This document shows positions 6,324 to 13,015 of a DNA stretch of 21,817 nt, in pieces. Below the pieces are notes generated by a model. The model worked only from the letters and a program-made list of their open reading frames with translations, ran no database searches and was not told the DNA's origin. The stretch lies in assembly GCF_050699915.1 (NCBI RefSeq), contig NZ_JBOHGA010000098.1, positions 1 to 21,817 on the forward strand. Reading direction: 5' to 3'. The position numbers and the translations under genes are program-made. Within the stretch, counting starts at the first letter, position 1. The number at the start of each line of letters is the position of its first letter. This DNA is from Actinophytocola sp050699915 (GTDB lineage: Bacteria; Actinomycetota; Actinomycetes; Mycobacteriales; Pseudonocardiaceae).

Positions 6324-7825
6324 CCCACCAGTTCCAGGTTCTCGGTGATGTGCTTGCGATCCACCTTCCCGGTGGACGTCCTCGGCAGCGGGTCCTCGGT
6401 GACCCGCATGGTCGAGGGGATCGCGGCCGGCGGCAGCCGGTCGGCGCAGTGCTTGCGAAGCACCAGGCTGTTGGTCGTGCCGTTCGTGCGCACCAGCACA
6501 TGCAGCCGGTGGCCGGTGTGCTGGTCGGGCACCGCGACCGCGGCCGCCTCCAGCACGCCCGCGTGTTCGAGCAGGACCCGCTCCACCTCCTGCACGTAGA
6601 CCTGCTGGCCGCGGATCTTGACCCGGAAGTCGGTGCGGCCCTCGAGCAGGAGCGCGCCGGACGCGGTGCGGCGCACCAGGTCCCCGGAGCGGAAGTAGCG
6701 CAGCTCGTCCGCGCCCTCGGGATGCGCCACGAACCGGTCGGGTGCGTCGAGGTAGCCGGGCGTCTGGAACGGCGTGCTGACCAGGAGCTCGCCGACGCCC
6801 GGACCGTCCAGGACCGAGCCGTCCTCGCGGACCAGCAGCGCCCGCACGCCGGGCAGCGGCTCGCCGATGGGCAGTGACGGGGCGCTCGCCATCTCCGCGT
6901 CGAGCACGCACCGGAAGCTGTCGTTGGTCTCCGTGCAGCCGTAGACGTTGGACAGGCGGGCGGCGGGGAAGAGTCGGGCCAGGTCGGTCAGCCGGGCCGG
7001 GTGCAGCGCGTCCCCGGTGACGACGGCCTGGTCGACCGAGCGGAGCCCGGCGTGGCCGACCTTGTCGGCGGCGGCCACCATCAGCTCGTAGCACATCGGC
7101 ACGGCCTGGACGACGTTCACCTCGTGGTGTGCCAACAGGTCGAGCAGCGCCGGGCCGCTGGTGGCGCGGTCGGGGTCGACCAGCACGACGCACCCGCCGT
7201 GCCGCAGCGTCGCCCAGACCTCCAGCAGGCACAGGTCGAAGCTCAGCGGCGCGTAGTTCAGCACGCGCCGGCCCGGGCCGAGCCCGAGCTCGGCGCCCGC
7301 CCAGTCGGCGAAGCGGTCGACCGCGCCGACGGTCAGCGGGACGATCTTCGGGACACCCGTCGACCCGGACGTGGTGAGCAGGAACGACACGTCCTCGCCG
7401 GTCGCGGCGGGCAGGTCGGGACCTTCGTGTCCGATGTGGACATCGAGGAGCTGGTCCGCGAGCCCGGCGCCGTTGCTGTCGGCGCGGACCTGCGGGGCGG
7501 ACACGATGTGCGTGCAGTCCGCCCGTCGGTGCAGGTCCTGCAGGGTCGCCACCGGCAGGGTCGGCGCGGGCAGCAGGAACCGCCGGCCCGCGGCGAGACA
7601 GCCGAGGACCAGGGCCACCGTCTCCGGCGCCTTCTCCGCCACCACCCCGAGCGGGCCGGGCGGCAGCGCGGCGATGTCGGCCGCGGCCGACCGCGTCATG
7701 GCCGCCAGCTCGGCATAGCCGACCTGGCGATCGCGCCAGATCAGTGCGGGCGCGTCGGGTCGCCTGCTCGCGTGTTCGAGCACGGCGTCAACCAGCTGAC
7801 TTCGTAAATCCACAGTCCGATCCAT
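6320..7825 (-). CDS. stand-alone amino acid adenylation enzyme (PltF-like)
   Basis: A 501-aa ANL-superfamily enzyme. Core motifs in order are A3 LTTSGSTGVPK (150-160), A4 LSFDLCLLEVW (195-204), A5 NVYGCTETND (293-302), A7 YFRSGDLV (377-384), A8 GRTDFRVKIRGQQV (396-409) and A10 PRTSTGKVDR with the catalytic Lys487. Asp197 occupies the position that binds the alpha-amino group in NRPS A domains, so the substrate should be an alpha-amino acid. My hand alignment gives pocket residues D-L-L-Q-V-T-V-D-S-K. The first three match the proline enzyme PltF, the rest do not. It makes the aminoacyl-AMP and loads the overlapping carrier protein. The ATG at 7823-7825 has GGAG very close (3 nt). Codon 7 is TTA. 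It is the first gene of the operon; no transmembrane segments. Confidence 0.88.
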   Translation of the reverse strand: MDRTVDLRSQLVDAVLEHASRRPDAPALIWRDRQVGYAELAAMTRSAAADIAALPPGPLGVVAEKAPETVALVLGCLAAGRRFLLPAPTLPVATLQDLHRRADCTHIVSAPQVRADSNGAGLADQLLDVHIGHEGPDLPAATGEDVSFLLTTSGSTGVPKIVPLTVGAVDRFADWAGAELGLGPGRRVLNYAPLSFDLCLLEVWATLRHGGCVVLVDPDRATSGPALLDLLAHHEVNVVQAVPMCYELMVAAADKVGHAGLRSVDQAVVTGDALHPARLTDLARLFPAARLSNVYGCTETNDSFRCVLDAEMASAPSLPIGEPLPGVRALLVREDGSVLDGPGVGELLVSTPFQTPGYLDAPDRFVAHPEGADELRYFRSGDLVRRTASGALLLEGRTDFRVKIRGQQVYVQEVERVLLEHAGVLEAAAVAVPDQHTGHRLHVLVRTNGTTNSLVLRKHCADRLPPAAIPSTMRVTEDPLPRTSTGKVDRKHITENLELVG

Positions 7826-8064
7826 CTGCTCCGAACCGCGCGAAACGAGCGCGCGGCATCGACAAATAAAAGAGACGTCCTGGGTAAACACCGACTCGCG
7901 CCAGTGAAACTCCCGAACTCCCCATGTCCGGGAGGAGATGTAACCACGTCCATTTCGAATGGGGCAAGGATCCGTTCGGAGCAACGCGTTAATTCTGAAT
8001 CGAAGATCGAAATAATTGCCAAATAAGTGTGAAAATGACCCTGTGTGACAGGATTCCGGCGTCC

Positions 8065-8081
8065 GGTCCGCCGGGCGGACC
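8065..8081. promoter_or_regulatory. candidate operator: perfect 17-bp palindrome
   Basis: GGTCCGCC and GGCGGACC are exact reverse complements around one central G, in the middle of the divergent region. There is no T-run and both flanking genes are transcribed away from it, so an operator fits better than a terminator. No regulator gene is encoded in the window. Confidence 0.45.
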
Positions 8082-8150
8082 ACCCCGGCTAACTTAACTG
8101 TCAAGACATCTGACCCTGCGTGAATGCGGCGGTTACGAGGTCCAGACCAC

Positions 8151-8179
8151 TTACCGACGCCGGCTCGGCACGATATATT
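8151..8179 (+). promoter_or_regulatory. candidate housekeeping-type promoter for the trpB-like operon
   Basis: TTACCG (8151-8156), a 17-bp spacer and TATATT (8174-8179) form a plausible sigma-70/HrdB-type promoter pointing to the trpB-like operon, about 90 bp downstream of the palindrome. The -35 is weak and the start codon lies about 320 bp further on. Confidence 0.3.
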
Positions 8180-8497
8180 CCAGTGTGTCAACGGAGAAGT
8201 GCTGCTGACGTGGCCGCCGACAAATGTCCACTGAGCACCGGCGTCAGCACAAACCGGTCGCCCTGTTGTAGCTCTCGGTAGTATCTGCCCGCGCGAGGGT
8301 GATGTGGGCATCACTCACTCGGCAGTCGCCCGGATGGACCCTTGCCCGCCGCCGGAACATGCACTTACCGTCCCTGCGGCCGAGCGACACACACTGGAAT
8401 GTCGCTGGAATGGGCGCGGCATCGACTCGGTCACCCCAAAGCGTCGTGGAATACGGGCGCGCCCACGAGCGACGCCGCTTCGCGATTTTTGCAATTC

Positions 8498-8503
8498 AGG
8501 AGG
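8498..8503 (+). promoter_or_regulatory. ribosome binding site fixing the trpB-like start
   Basis: A perfect AGGAGG lies 5 nt before ATG 8509-8511. The frame is open for about 70 codons further upstream, but only this ATG has a ribosome site, and family similarity also begins here. Confidence 0.85.
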
Positions 8504-8508
8504 CATCG

Positions 8509-9891
8509 ATGGTCGACCGGATCAAGTTTCTGCTTGACGAAGGCGACATCCCGACGACCTGGTACAACCTCGCGGCGGACCTGCCCGCCCTGCACCCGCC
8601 GCTGAACCCGGCCACCGGCCGCCCGGTGACCCGGGACGAGATGGCGCACACGATGCCCGAGCCGATCATCGAACAGGAGCTGAGCACCGAGCGGGAGCTG
8701 GAGATTCCCGACCCGGTCCGCCAGGTCTACGCGCAGTGGCGGCCCTCGCCGCTGTTCCGCGCCCGCCGGCTGGAAGCCCTGCTCGACACTCCCGCACGCA
8801 TCTACTACAAGTACGAGGGCGTGGCGCCGACCGGCAGCCACAAGCCCAACACGGCGGTCGCGCAGGTCTACTACAACAAGCAGGCCGGCAAGACCGGGCT
8901 GGTCACCGAGACCGGCGCCGGCCAGTGGGGCAGCGCGATCGCGCAGAGCGCGGCCATGTTCGGCATGTCCGCCAAGGTCTACATGGTCAAGGTGAGCTTC
9001 ACCCAGAAGCCCTACCGCCGCGCGCTGATGGAGGTGTTCGGCGCCGAGTGCGTGCCGAGCCCGAGCCCCGAAACCGCCGCCGGCCGGGCCATCCTGGCCG
9101 CCGACCCGGACTGCCCCGGCAGCCTCGGCATCGCGACGTCGGAGGCGCTGGAGGCGTTCGCCAAGGACGAGTCCCTCGGCTACGTGCTCGGCAGCGCGGC
9201 GAACCACGTGCTCGCGCACCAGACCGTGATCGGTCAGGAGGCGATCCGGCAGTTCGAGCTCGCCGACGACTACCCGGACATCGTCGTGGGCTGCGCGGGT
9301 GGCGGCAGCAACCTGGCGGGCCTGTCGTTCCCGTTCCTCGGCGCGAAGCTGCGCGGCGGGCAGGACGTGCGGGTCATCGCGGCGGAGCCGGCGGCGTGCC
9401 CGACGCTGACCTGCGGCACGGTCGCCTACGACTACGCCGACGCCGCGGGGATGACCCCGCTGTTCCGCATGCACACCCTCGGACACGGCTTCGTCCCGCC
9501 GACCTTCCACGCGGGCGGGCTGCGTGCGCACGGCATGGGCCAGCTCGTCAGCCGGACCGTCGAGGACGGCCTCATGGAGGCCACCGCGGTCACCCAGCGG
9601 CGCTGCTTCGAGGGCGCCGTGCAGTTCGCGCGGGCCGAGGGCATCCTGCCCGCGCCCGAGTCGACCCACGCCATCCGGGTGGCCATCGACGAGGCGCTGC
9701 GCTGCAAGGCGGAGGGCCGCGAGCAGTCCATCCTCTTTGGACTCTCCGGGCACGGGCACTTCGACCTGACCGCGTACGAGCGGTACTTCGCCGGCGAGCT
9801 CGACGACATGGTGCTCGACGACGAGACGATCGCCGAGGCGAAGGCGAGCATCCCCGAACAGGCGTGGGAGATGGCGGGGTCCGTGACATGA
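8509..9891 (+). CDS. TrpB2-like PLP-dependent enzyme (tryptophan synthase beta-like)
   Basis: A 460-aa fold-type II PLP enzyme of the TrpB2 class. The N-terminal extension (WYNLAADLPALHPPLNPATGRPV) is typical of TrpB2. The PLP lysine is Lys112 in PTGSHKPNTA, the catalytic Glu corresponds to Glu134 in LVTETGAGQWG, the phosphate-binding loop is GCAGGGSN (261-268), and the C-terminal motif is FGLSGHGHFDL. TrpB enzymes join a nucleophile (indole) to serine after loss of its hydroxyl. No trpA, trpC, trpD or trpE is nearby, which suggests a special beta-replacement or elimination, or a stand-alone TrpB2, rather than the main tryptophan pathway. Its stop overlaps the start of the next gene (ATGA), and it leads a three-gene operon ending in an exporter. 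Confidence 0.88.
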   Translation: MVDRIKFLLDEGDIPTTWYNLAADLPALHPPLNPATGRPVTRDEMAHTMPEPIIEQELSTERELEIPDPVRQVYAQWRPSPLFRARRLEALLDTPARIYYKYEGVAPTGSHKPNTAVAQVYYNKQAGKTGLVTETGAGQWGSAIAQSAAMFGMSAKVYMVKVSFTQKPYRRALMEVFGAECVPSPSPETAAGRAILAADPDCPGSLGIATSEALEAFAKDESLGYVLGSAANHVLAHQTVIGQEAIRQFELADDYPDIVVGCAGGGSNLAGLSFPFLGAKLRGGQDVRVIAAEPAACPTLTCGTVAYDYADAAGMTPLFRMHTLGHGFVPPTFHAGGLRAHGMGQLVSRTVEDGLMEATAVTQRRCFEGAVQFARAEGILPAPESTHAIRVAIDEALRCKAEGREQSILFGLSGHGHFDLTAYERYFAGELDDMVLDDETIAEAKASIPEQAWEMAGSVT

Positions 9892-10724
9892 CGTCCGACA
9901 CCTGGGGCTGGCGGGCCCGGGTCGGCATCCTTGTGATCCACAAGGATGCCGTGCCCGAGGCCGAGATCTGGGGGATGGCCCCGCCCGGGGTCACCGTGCA
10001 CTCGGCGCGGTTCGCGAGCCCGCGCACGCCGGGCTCGGACTTCCAGGGGGACCAGGCCGCCGCGCTGGTCGAGTCGCCGGACATCGCCCGCGGGCTCGAG
10101 CAACTCGGGCAGCTGCGCCTGGACGCCATCTGTCTGTGCTTCGGGTCGAGCAGCTTCCTCGCCGGCGCCGGGTTCGACGAGCTGTTCGCCGAGCAGGCCT
10201 CGCTGCGCGCCGGGGGCACGCCGGTCACCACGGCGCCGCTCGCGATGCTCGACGCGATGCGCACGGTCGGCATCAGCCGGCCGCACCTGGTCAGCCCGCC
10301 GTGGTTCACCGCGACCAGCTACGCCGCGGCCGAGCGGTACTTCGCCGACTGTGGCCTCCCGTTCGCCGGCCAGATGCGGTTCGATCTCGGCGCCGGCTGG
10401 CGCGACCGGGAGACCTACGAGATCTACGACCTCGGCGGACAGTGGGAGGTGCGGCCGGAGGAGGTCTACCGGCAGGCACGGGAGTCCCTGCCCGCGCACG
10501 CGGACGGCATACTCATTCCCGGAAGCGGGTTCCGCACGCTGGAGGCGATCGAGCCGCTGGAGCGTGACCTCGGCGTGCCGGTGGTGACCTCCAACCAGGC
10601 GTGCCTGTGGCAGTGCCTGCGCATGGCGGGCGTGCGTGACACCGGCATCGGGACCGGCAGACTGTTCGACCATCGGGAGCTCCCCAGAGTTCGGGAGAGC
10701 GCCCTGTCGGGGAAGGCGAGTTAG
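9888..10724 (+). CDS. Asp/Glu racemase superfamily protein (maleate isomerase/arylmalonate decarboxylase-like)
   Basis: A 278-aa protein beginning at the ATG that overlaps the trpB-like stop. It has the two-lobe layout of the maleate isomerase/arylmalonate decarboxylase branch: N-terminal VGILVIHKDAVPEAEIWGMAPPGV, first active-site loop AICLCFGSSSFLAG, LVSPPWFTATSYAAAERYFADCGL, and second loop DGILIPGSGFRTLEAIEPLERDLGVPVVTSNQACLWQCL. This family normally uses one or two loop cysteines. Here the second position (PGSGFRT) has Gly instead of Cys, and the first loop has Cys one residue before the usual place. Activity may therefore be altered. A role in isomerising, racemising or decarboxylating an acid or amino acid of the cluster is inference from the operon. 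A striking inverted repeat lies near the 5' end of the gene (9923-9951). Confidence 0.75.
   Translation: MTSDTWGWRARVGILVIHKDAVPEAEIWGMAPPGVTVHSARFASPRTPGSDFQGDQAAALVESPDIARGLEQLGQLRLDAICLCFGSSSFLAGAGFDELFAEQASLRAGGTPVTTAPLAMLDAMRTVGISRPHLVSPPWFTATSYAAAERYFADCGLPFAGQMRFDLGAGWRDRETYEIYDLGGQWEVRPEEVYRQARESLPAHADGILIPGSGFRTLEAIEPLERDLGVPVVTSNQACLWQCLRMAGVRDTGIGTGRLFDHRELPRVRESALSGKAS
9923..9951. repeat. 29-bp region with perfect 13-bp inverted repeat inside a coding sequence
   Basis: CGGCATCCTTGTG (9923-9935) and CACAAGGATGCCG (9939-9951) are exact reverse complements with only ATC between. The repeat lies 36 bp into the isomerase-like gene, just after the coupled start, and would form a very stable RNA hairpin. 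See findings. Confidence 0.8.
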
Positions 10725-10729
10725 GCGAC

Positions 10730-11362
10730 ATGCCAAGTTTCGAGACAGTCCTGTTGTTCATCGGCGCGACCATGGCCCTGCTGGTGGTGCCCGGGCCCGC
10801 CGTCGTCTACATCGTCACCAGGTCGGTGGCGCAGGGCCGGGCGGCCGGGCTGGTGTCGGTGGTCGGCATCCACGTGGGGTCGATCTTCTACGTCCTGCTG
10901 ACGTCGCTGGGTATGTCGGCGCTGCTGCTGGCGTCCTCGACGGCGTTCGAGATCGTCAAGTGGCTCGGTGTGGCGTACCTGGTGTGGCTCGGCATCCAGA
11001 AGCTGTGGCTGCAGCGCACCGACGACGGTTCGGTGGAGGAACCGCCGGAGATGTCGAAGCTGCGGATCTTCGCGCAGGGCGTGCTGGTGAACGTGCTGAA
11101 CCCGAAGACGCTGGTGTTCTTCGTGGCGTTCCTGCCGCAGTTCGTCGACCCGGCGCTGGGCGGGGTCGCCACGCAGCTGCTGTTCTTCGGCATCGGTTTC
11201 ATCGTGCTGGGCATCATCAGCGACGGGGCGTACGCGCTGCTGGCGAGCGCCCTGTCGGGCCGACTGCGGCGCACGGCCAAGGCGAGGCGCCGGCTGGACC
11301 TCTCCAGCGGGATGATCTACCTCCTGCTGGGTGCGGTCGCCGCCACGGTGAGCCAGGCCTGA
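10730..11362 (+). CDS. LysE/RhtB family amino acid exporter
   Basis: A 210-aa integral membrane protein with the LysE/RhtB pattern. The first helix ends in VVPGPAVVYIVTRSVAQGRAAGL, followed by the hydrophobic segments LVSVVGIHVGSIFYVLLTSLG, ALLLASSTAFEIVKWLGVAYLVWLGI, the conserved loop FAQGVLVNVLNPKTLVFFVAFLPQFV, LLFFGIGFIVLGIISDGAYALLA, and a C-terminal helix. About six membrane segments are expected. Members export amino acids, homoserine lactone and similar small amino compounds. It starts 5 bp after the isomerase-like stop, with GGCGAC as a weak site, so it is the last gene of the plus-strand operon. In this setting it probably exports the cluster product and may also give self-protection. 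Confidence 0.9.
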   Translation: MPSFETVLLFIGATMALLVVPGPAVVYIVTRSVAQGRAAGLVSVVGIHVGSIFYVLLTSLGMSALLLASSTAFEIVKWLGVAYLVWLGIQKLWLQRTDDGSVEEPPEMSKLRIFAQGVLVNVLNPKTLVFFVAFLPQFVDPALGGVATQLLFFGIGFIVLGIISDGAYALLASALSGRLRRTAKARRRLDLSSGMIYLLLGAVAATVSQA

Positions 11363-11463
11363 CAAAACCTGGGGCGGGCCAGCGCGCTTCGACGTAGGCG
11401 AGCCGGCCTGTCGTGGTGTCCGCCGCGGGGTCGGGGTCGCTCGCGTTGCGGGTGTCGGTCGGC

Positions 11464-11468
11464 GGAGG
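11464..11468 (+). promoter_or_regulatory. ribosome binding site deciding the B3/4 gene start
   Basis: GGAGG directly abuts ATG 11469 (zero spacing) but is 9 nt from GTG 11478. Only the GTG has usable spacing, and the protein then starts MRFRHADALW, usual for the family. Confidence 0.55.
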
Positions 11469-11477
11469 ATGCCGTTC

Positions 11478-12170
11478 GTGCGGTTCAGACATGCCGATGC
11501 CCTGTGGCAGGAGTTCCCGGCGCTGGTTCCGGGCGTGGTGTACGTGGCCGGGGTCGGCCCGGCGGCCGACGTCGCCGAGCCGGTCGGCCGGTACACCGCG
11601 CTCGCCCGGACCCGGCTGGCCGGCGGCACGGAGTCCGAGCTGCCGGAGATCCGCGCGTGGCGGCGCACCTTCGGCCGGCTGGGGCTCAAGCCGACGCAGT
11701 ACCGGTGCGCGTCGGAGTCGCTGCTTCGTCGGCTCCGCAAGGAGGGGGAGCTGCCGAGCATCCACCCGGTGATCGACCTCTGCAACGCGATCTCGCTCGC
11801 GTTCGCGGTCCCGGTCGCCGTGTTCGACGTCGCCGAGGTCGCCGGGGACCTCGAGGTGCGCCGCGCCACCGGGGAGGAGAGCTACCTGACCTTCGGCGGC
11901 CAGACCGAGCACCCGGAGCCCGGCGAGGTGATCTTCGCCGACGAGGACGGGTTGGCCCATGCCCGGCGGTGGACGAACCGGCAGAGCGGGCGCTCGGCGG
12001 TCCGGGAGACGACCACCCGGGTCCTGGTCGTCGCCGAAGGACTGCACGAGTCGGCGCCCGACGACGTCGCGCGGCTCGTCGCCTCGGTCACCGAGGAGCT
12101 CACCGCCGGCTGGCGGATCGAGCCGAGGACGGCGGTGCTGACCCGCGCGGCTCCGGAGCTCGCGGTGTGA
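11478..12170 (+). CDS. free-standing B3/4 (PheRS beta editing-like) domain protein
   Basis: About 230 aa. The pattern matches the B3/B4 domain of phenylalanyl-tRNA synthetase beta chains as a separate protein: WRRTFGRLGLKPTQYRCASESLLRRLRKEG, LPSIHPVIDLCNAISLAFAVPVAVFD, ATGEESYLTFGGQTEHPEPGEVIFADEDG, ARRWTNRQSGRSAVRETTTRVLVVAEGLH. In PheRS this domain hydrolyses wrongly charged tRNA. Free B3/4 proteins are common in actinobacteria and are proposed to edit or bind aminoacyl-tRNA. The gene lies about 115 bp after the exporter on the same strand and ends 4 bp from the converging PEP mutase-family gene. The start could be ATG 11469 instead (three more residues). A self-protection role toward the neighbouring cluster is speculative. 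Confidence 0.8.
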   Translation: MRFRHADALWQEFPALVPGVVYVAGVGPAADVAEPVGRYTALARTRLAGGTESELPEIRAWRRTFGRLGLKPTQYRCASESLLRRLRKEGELPSIHPVIDLCNAISLAFAVPVAVFDVAEVAGDLEVRRATGEESYLTFGGQTEHPEPGEVIFADEDGLAHARRWTNRQSGRSAVRETTTRVLVVAEGLHESAPDDVARLVASVTEELTAGWRIEPRTAVLTRAAPELAV

Positions 12171-12174
12171 CCGG

Positions 12175-12990
12175 TCAGCTCTCGCCGAACGCCTCGTGCA
12201 GGTCGGCTAGCGGCACCATGTCCGCGACGAACTCAAACCGGCCGTCACGCAGCTCGCGGGCGCCGTCGAGGAACGCGCGCAGCGCGAGCCGGTTGAGCGC
12301 GGCGCCGACGCTGACCCGCCGCACGCCGATCTCGGCCAGCTGCGCCAGCGTGATCGTGGGGTCCGCGAAGCCCATCACGACGTTGACGGGCCGGCCGACC
12401 GACGAGACCACGGCCCGCATCTCGTCGAGGGTCCGCAGGCCCGGCGCGTAGAGCACGTCGGCGCCGGCGGCCTCGAACGCCTGCAGCCGCGCGATCGTGT
12501 CGTCGAGGTCGTGGACGCCGTAGAGGAGGTTCTCGGCCCGCGCGGTGAACGTGAACGGGACGGGCAGGGCGCGCGCGACCTCGGCGGCCGCGCGCACCCG
12601 CTCGACGGCGAGCCCGAAGTCGTAGACCGGCGCGTCGCGGTCGCCGGTCGCGTCCTCGATGGACGCGCCGACCGCGCCCGCCGCGTACGCTGACTCGATC
12701 ATCGTCGCGGCGGCGGCCGGGTCGTCGGCGAAGCCGTTCTCCAGGTCCGCGTTCACCGGCAGCGGCGTCGCCGCGCAGATCGCCCGGCAGTTGTCGAGGA
12801 CCTCCTCGCCGTCGACGCGCTTGCGGCCCAGCGTGTTCGCGACGCCGAGGCTCGTGGTGGCCAACGCCTCGAAGCCGAGGCCGGCGAGCAGACGTGCCGT
12901 GCCGGCGTCCCACGGGTTCGGGATCAGGAACGGCCGGGGCTCGTCGTGCAGCGCGCGGAAGCGGACGGCCTTCTCCTGCTGGGTGGTCAT
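12175..12990 (-). CDS. isocitrate lyase/PEP mutase family protein
   Basis: A 271-aa TIM-barrel protein of the PEP mutase/isocitrate lyase superfamily. It shows the N-terminal FLIPNPWDAGTARLLAGLGF, TTSLGVANTLG, the Mg-binding PVNADLENGF (Asp82, Glu84), GAVGASIEDATGD, FTARAENLLYG, and ADVLYAPGLRTLDEMRAV. The KKCGH-type catalytic loop of isocitrate and methylisocitrate lyases is absent, which places it in the uncharacterised oxaloacetase/phosphonopyruvate hydrolase-like group. Reactions in the group make or break C-C or P-C bonds next to an oxo acid; the substrate is unknown. I chose ATG 12988-12990 (MTTQQEKA). A GTG at 13006-13008 would add six residues but sits only 2 nt from its GGGAG. It follows the beta-lactamase-like gene by about 25 bp on the same strand. 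Confidence 0.85.
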   Translation of the reverse strand: MTTQQEKAVRFRALHDEPRPFLIPNPWDAGTARLLAGLGFEALATTSLGVANTLGRKRVDGEEVLDNCRAICAATPLPVNADLENGFADDPAAAATMIESAYAAGAVGASIEDATGDRDAPVYDFGLAVERVRAAAEVARALPVPFTFTARAENLLYGVHDLDDTIARLQAFEAAGADVLYAPGLRTLDEMRAVVSSVGRPVNVVMGFADPTITLAQLAEIGVRRVSVGAALNRLALRAFLDGARELRDGRFEFVADMVPLADLHEAFGES

Positions 12991-13015
12991 GCCCCCACTC
13001 TGCCTCACAGCTCCC

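Larger units (their letters stand above)
7826..8508. promoter_or_regulatory. 683-bp divergent intergenic control region
   Basis: No credible gene lies here. The region is clearly richer in A and T than its flanks, especially 7861-7875 and 7990-8035. It separates the two divergent operons. It contains a perfect 17-bp palindrome (8065-8081), a candidate plus-strand promoter (8151-8179), minor dyads at 7950-7962 (CCATT-TCG-AATGG) and 8299-8314 (GTGATG-TGGG-CATCAC), and two perfect minus-strand TTGACA hexamers (8099-8104, 8186-8191) that lack a good -10 partner. If the plus-strand promoter is real, the trpB-like mRNA has a leader of over 300 nt. Confidence 0.6.

Noticed and set aside
8099..8191. 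Two perfect TTGACA hexamers on the minus strand as promoters for the adenylation operon
   Set aside because: Neither has a TAnnnT-like -10 at 16-19 bp spacing, so I do not call a promoter.
8299..8508. 70-codon N-terminal extension of the trpB-like gene
   Set aside because: The frame is open, but the extension lacks a ribosome site and family similarity. AGGAGG at 8498-8503 fixes the start at 8509.
8509..9891. Part of a tryptophan biosynthesis operon
   Set aside because: No trpA, trpC, trpD, trpE or trp leader is nearby, and the protein is the TrpB2 type.
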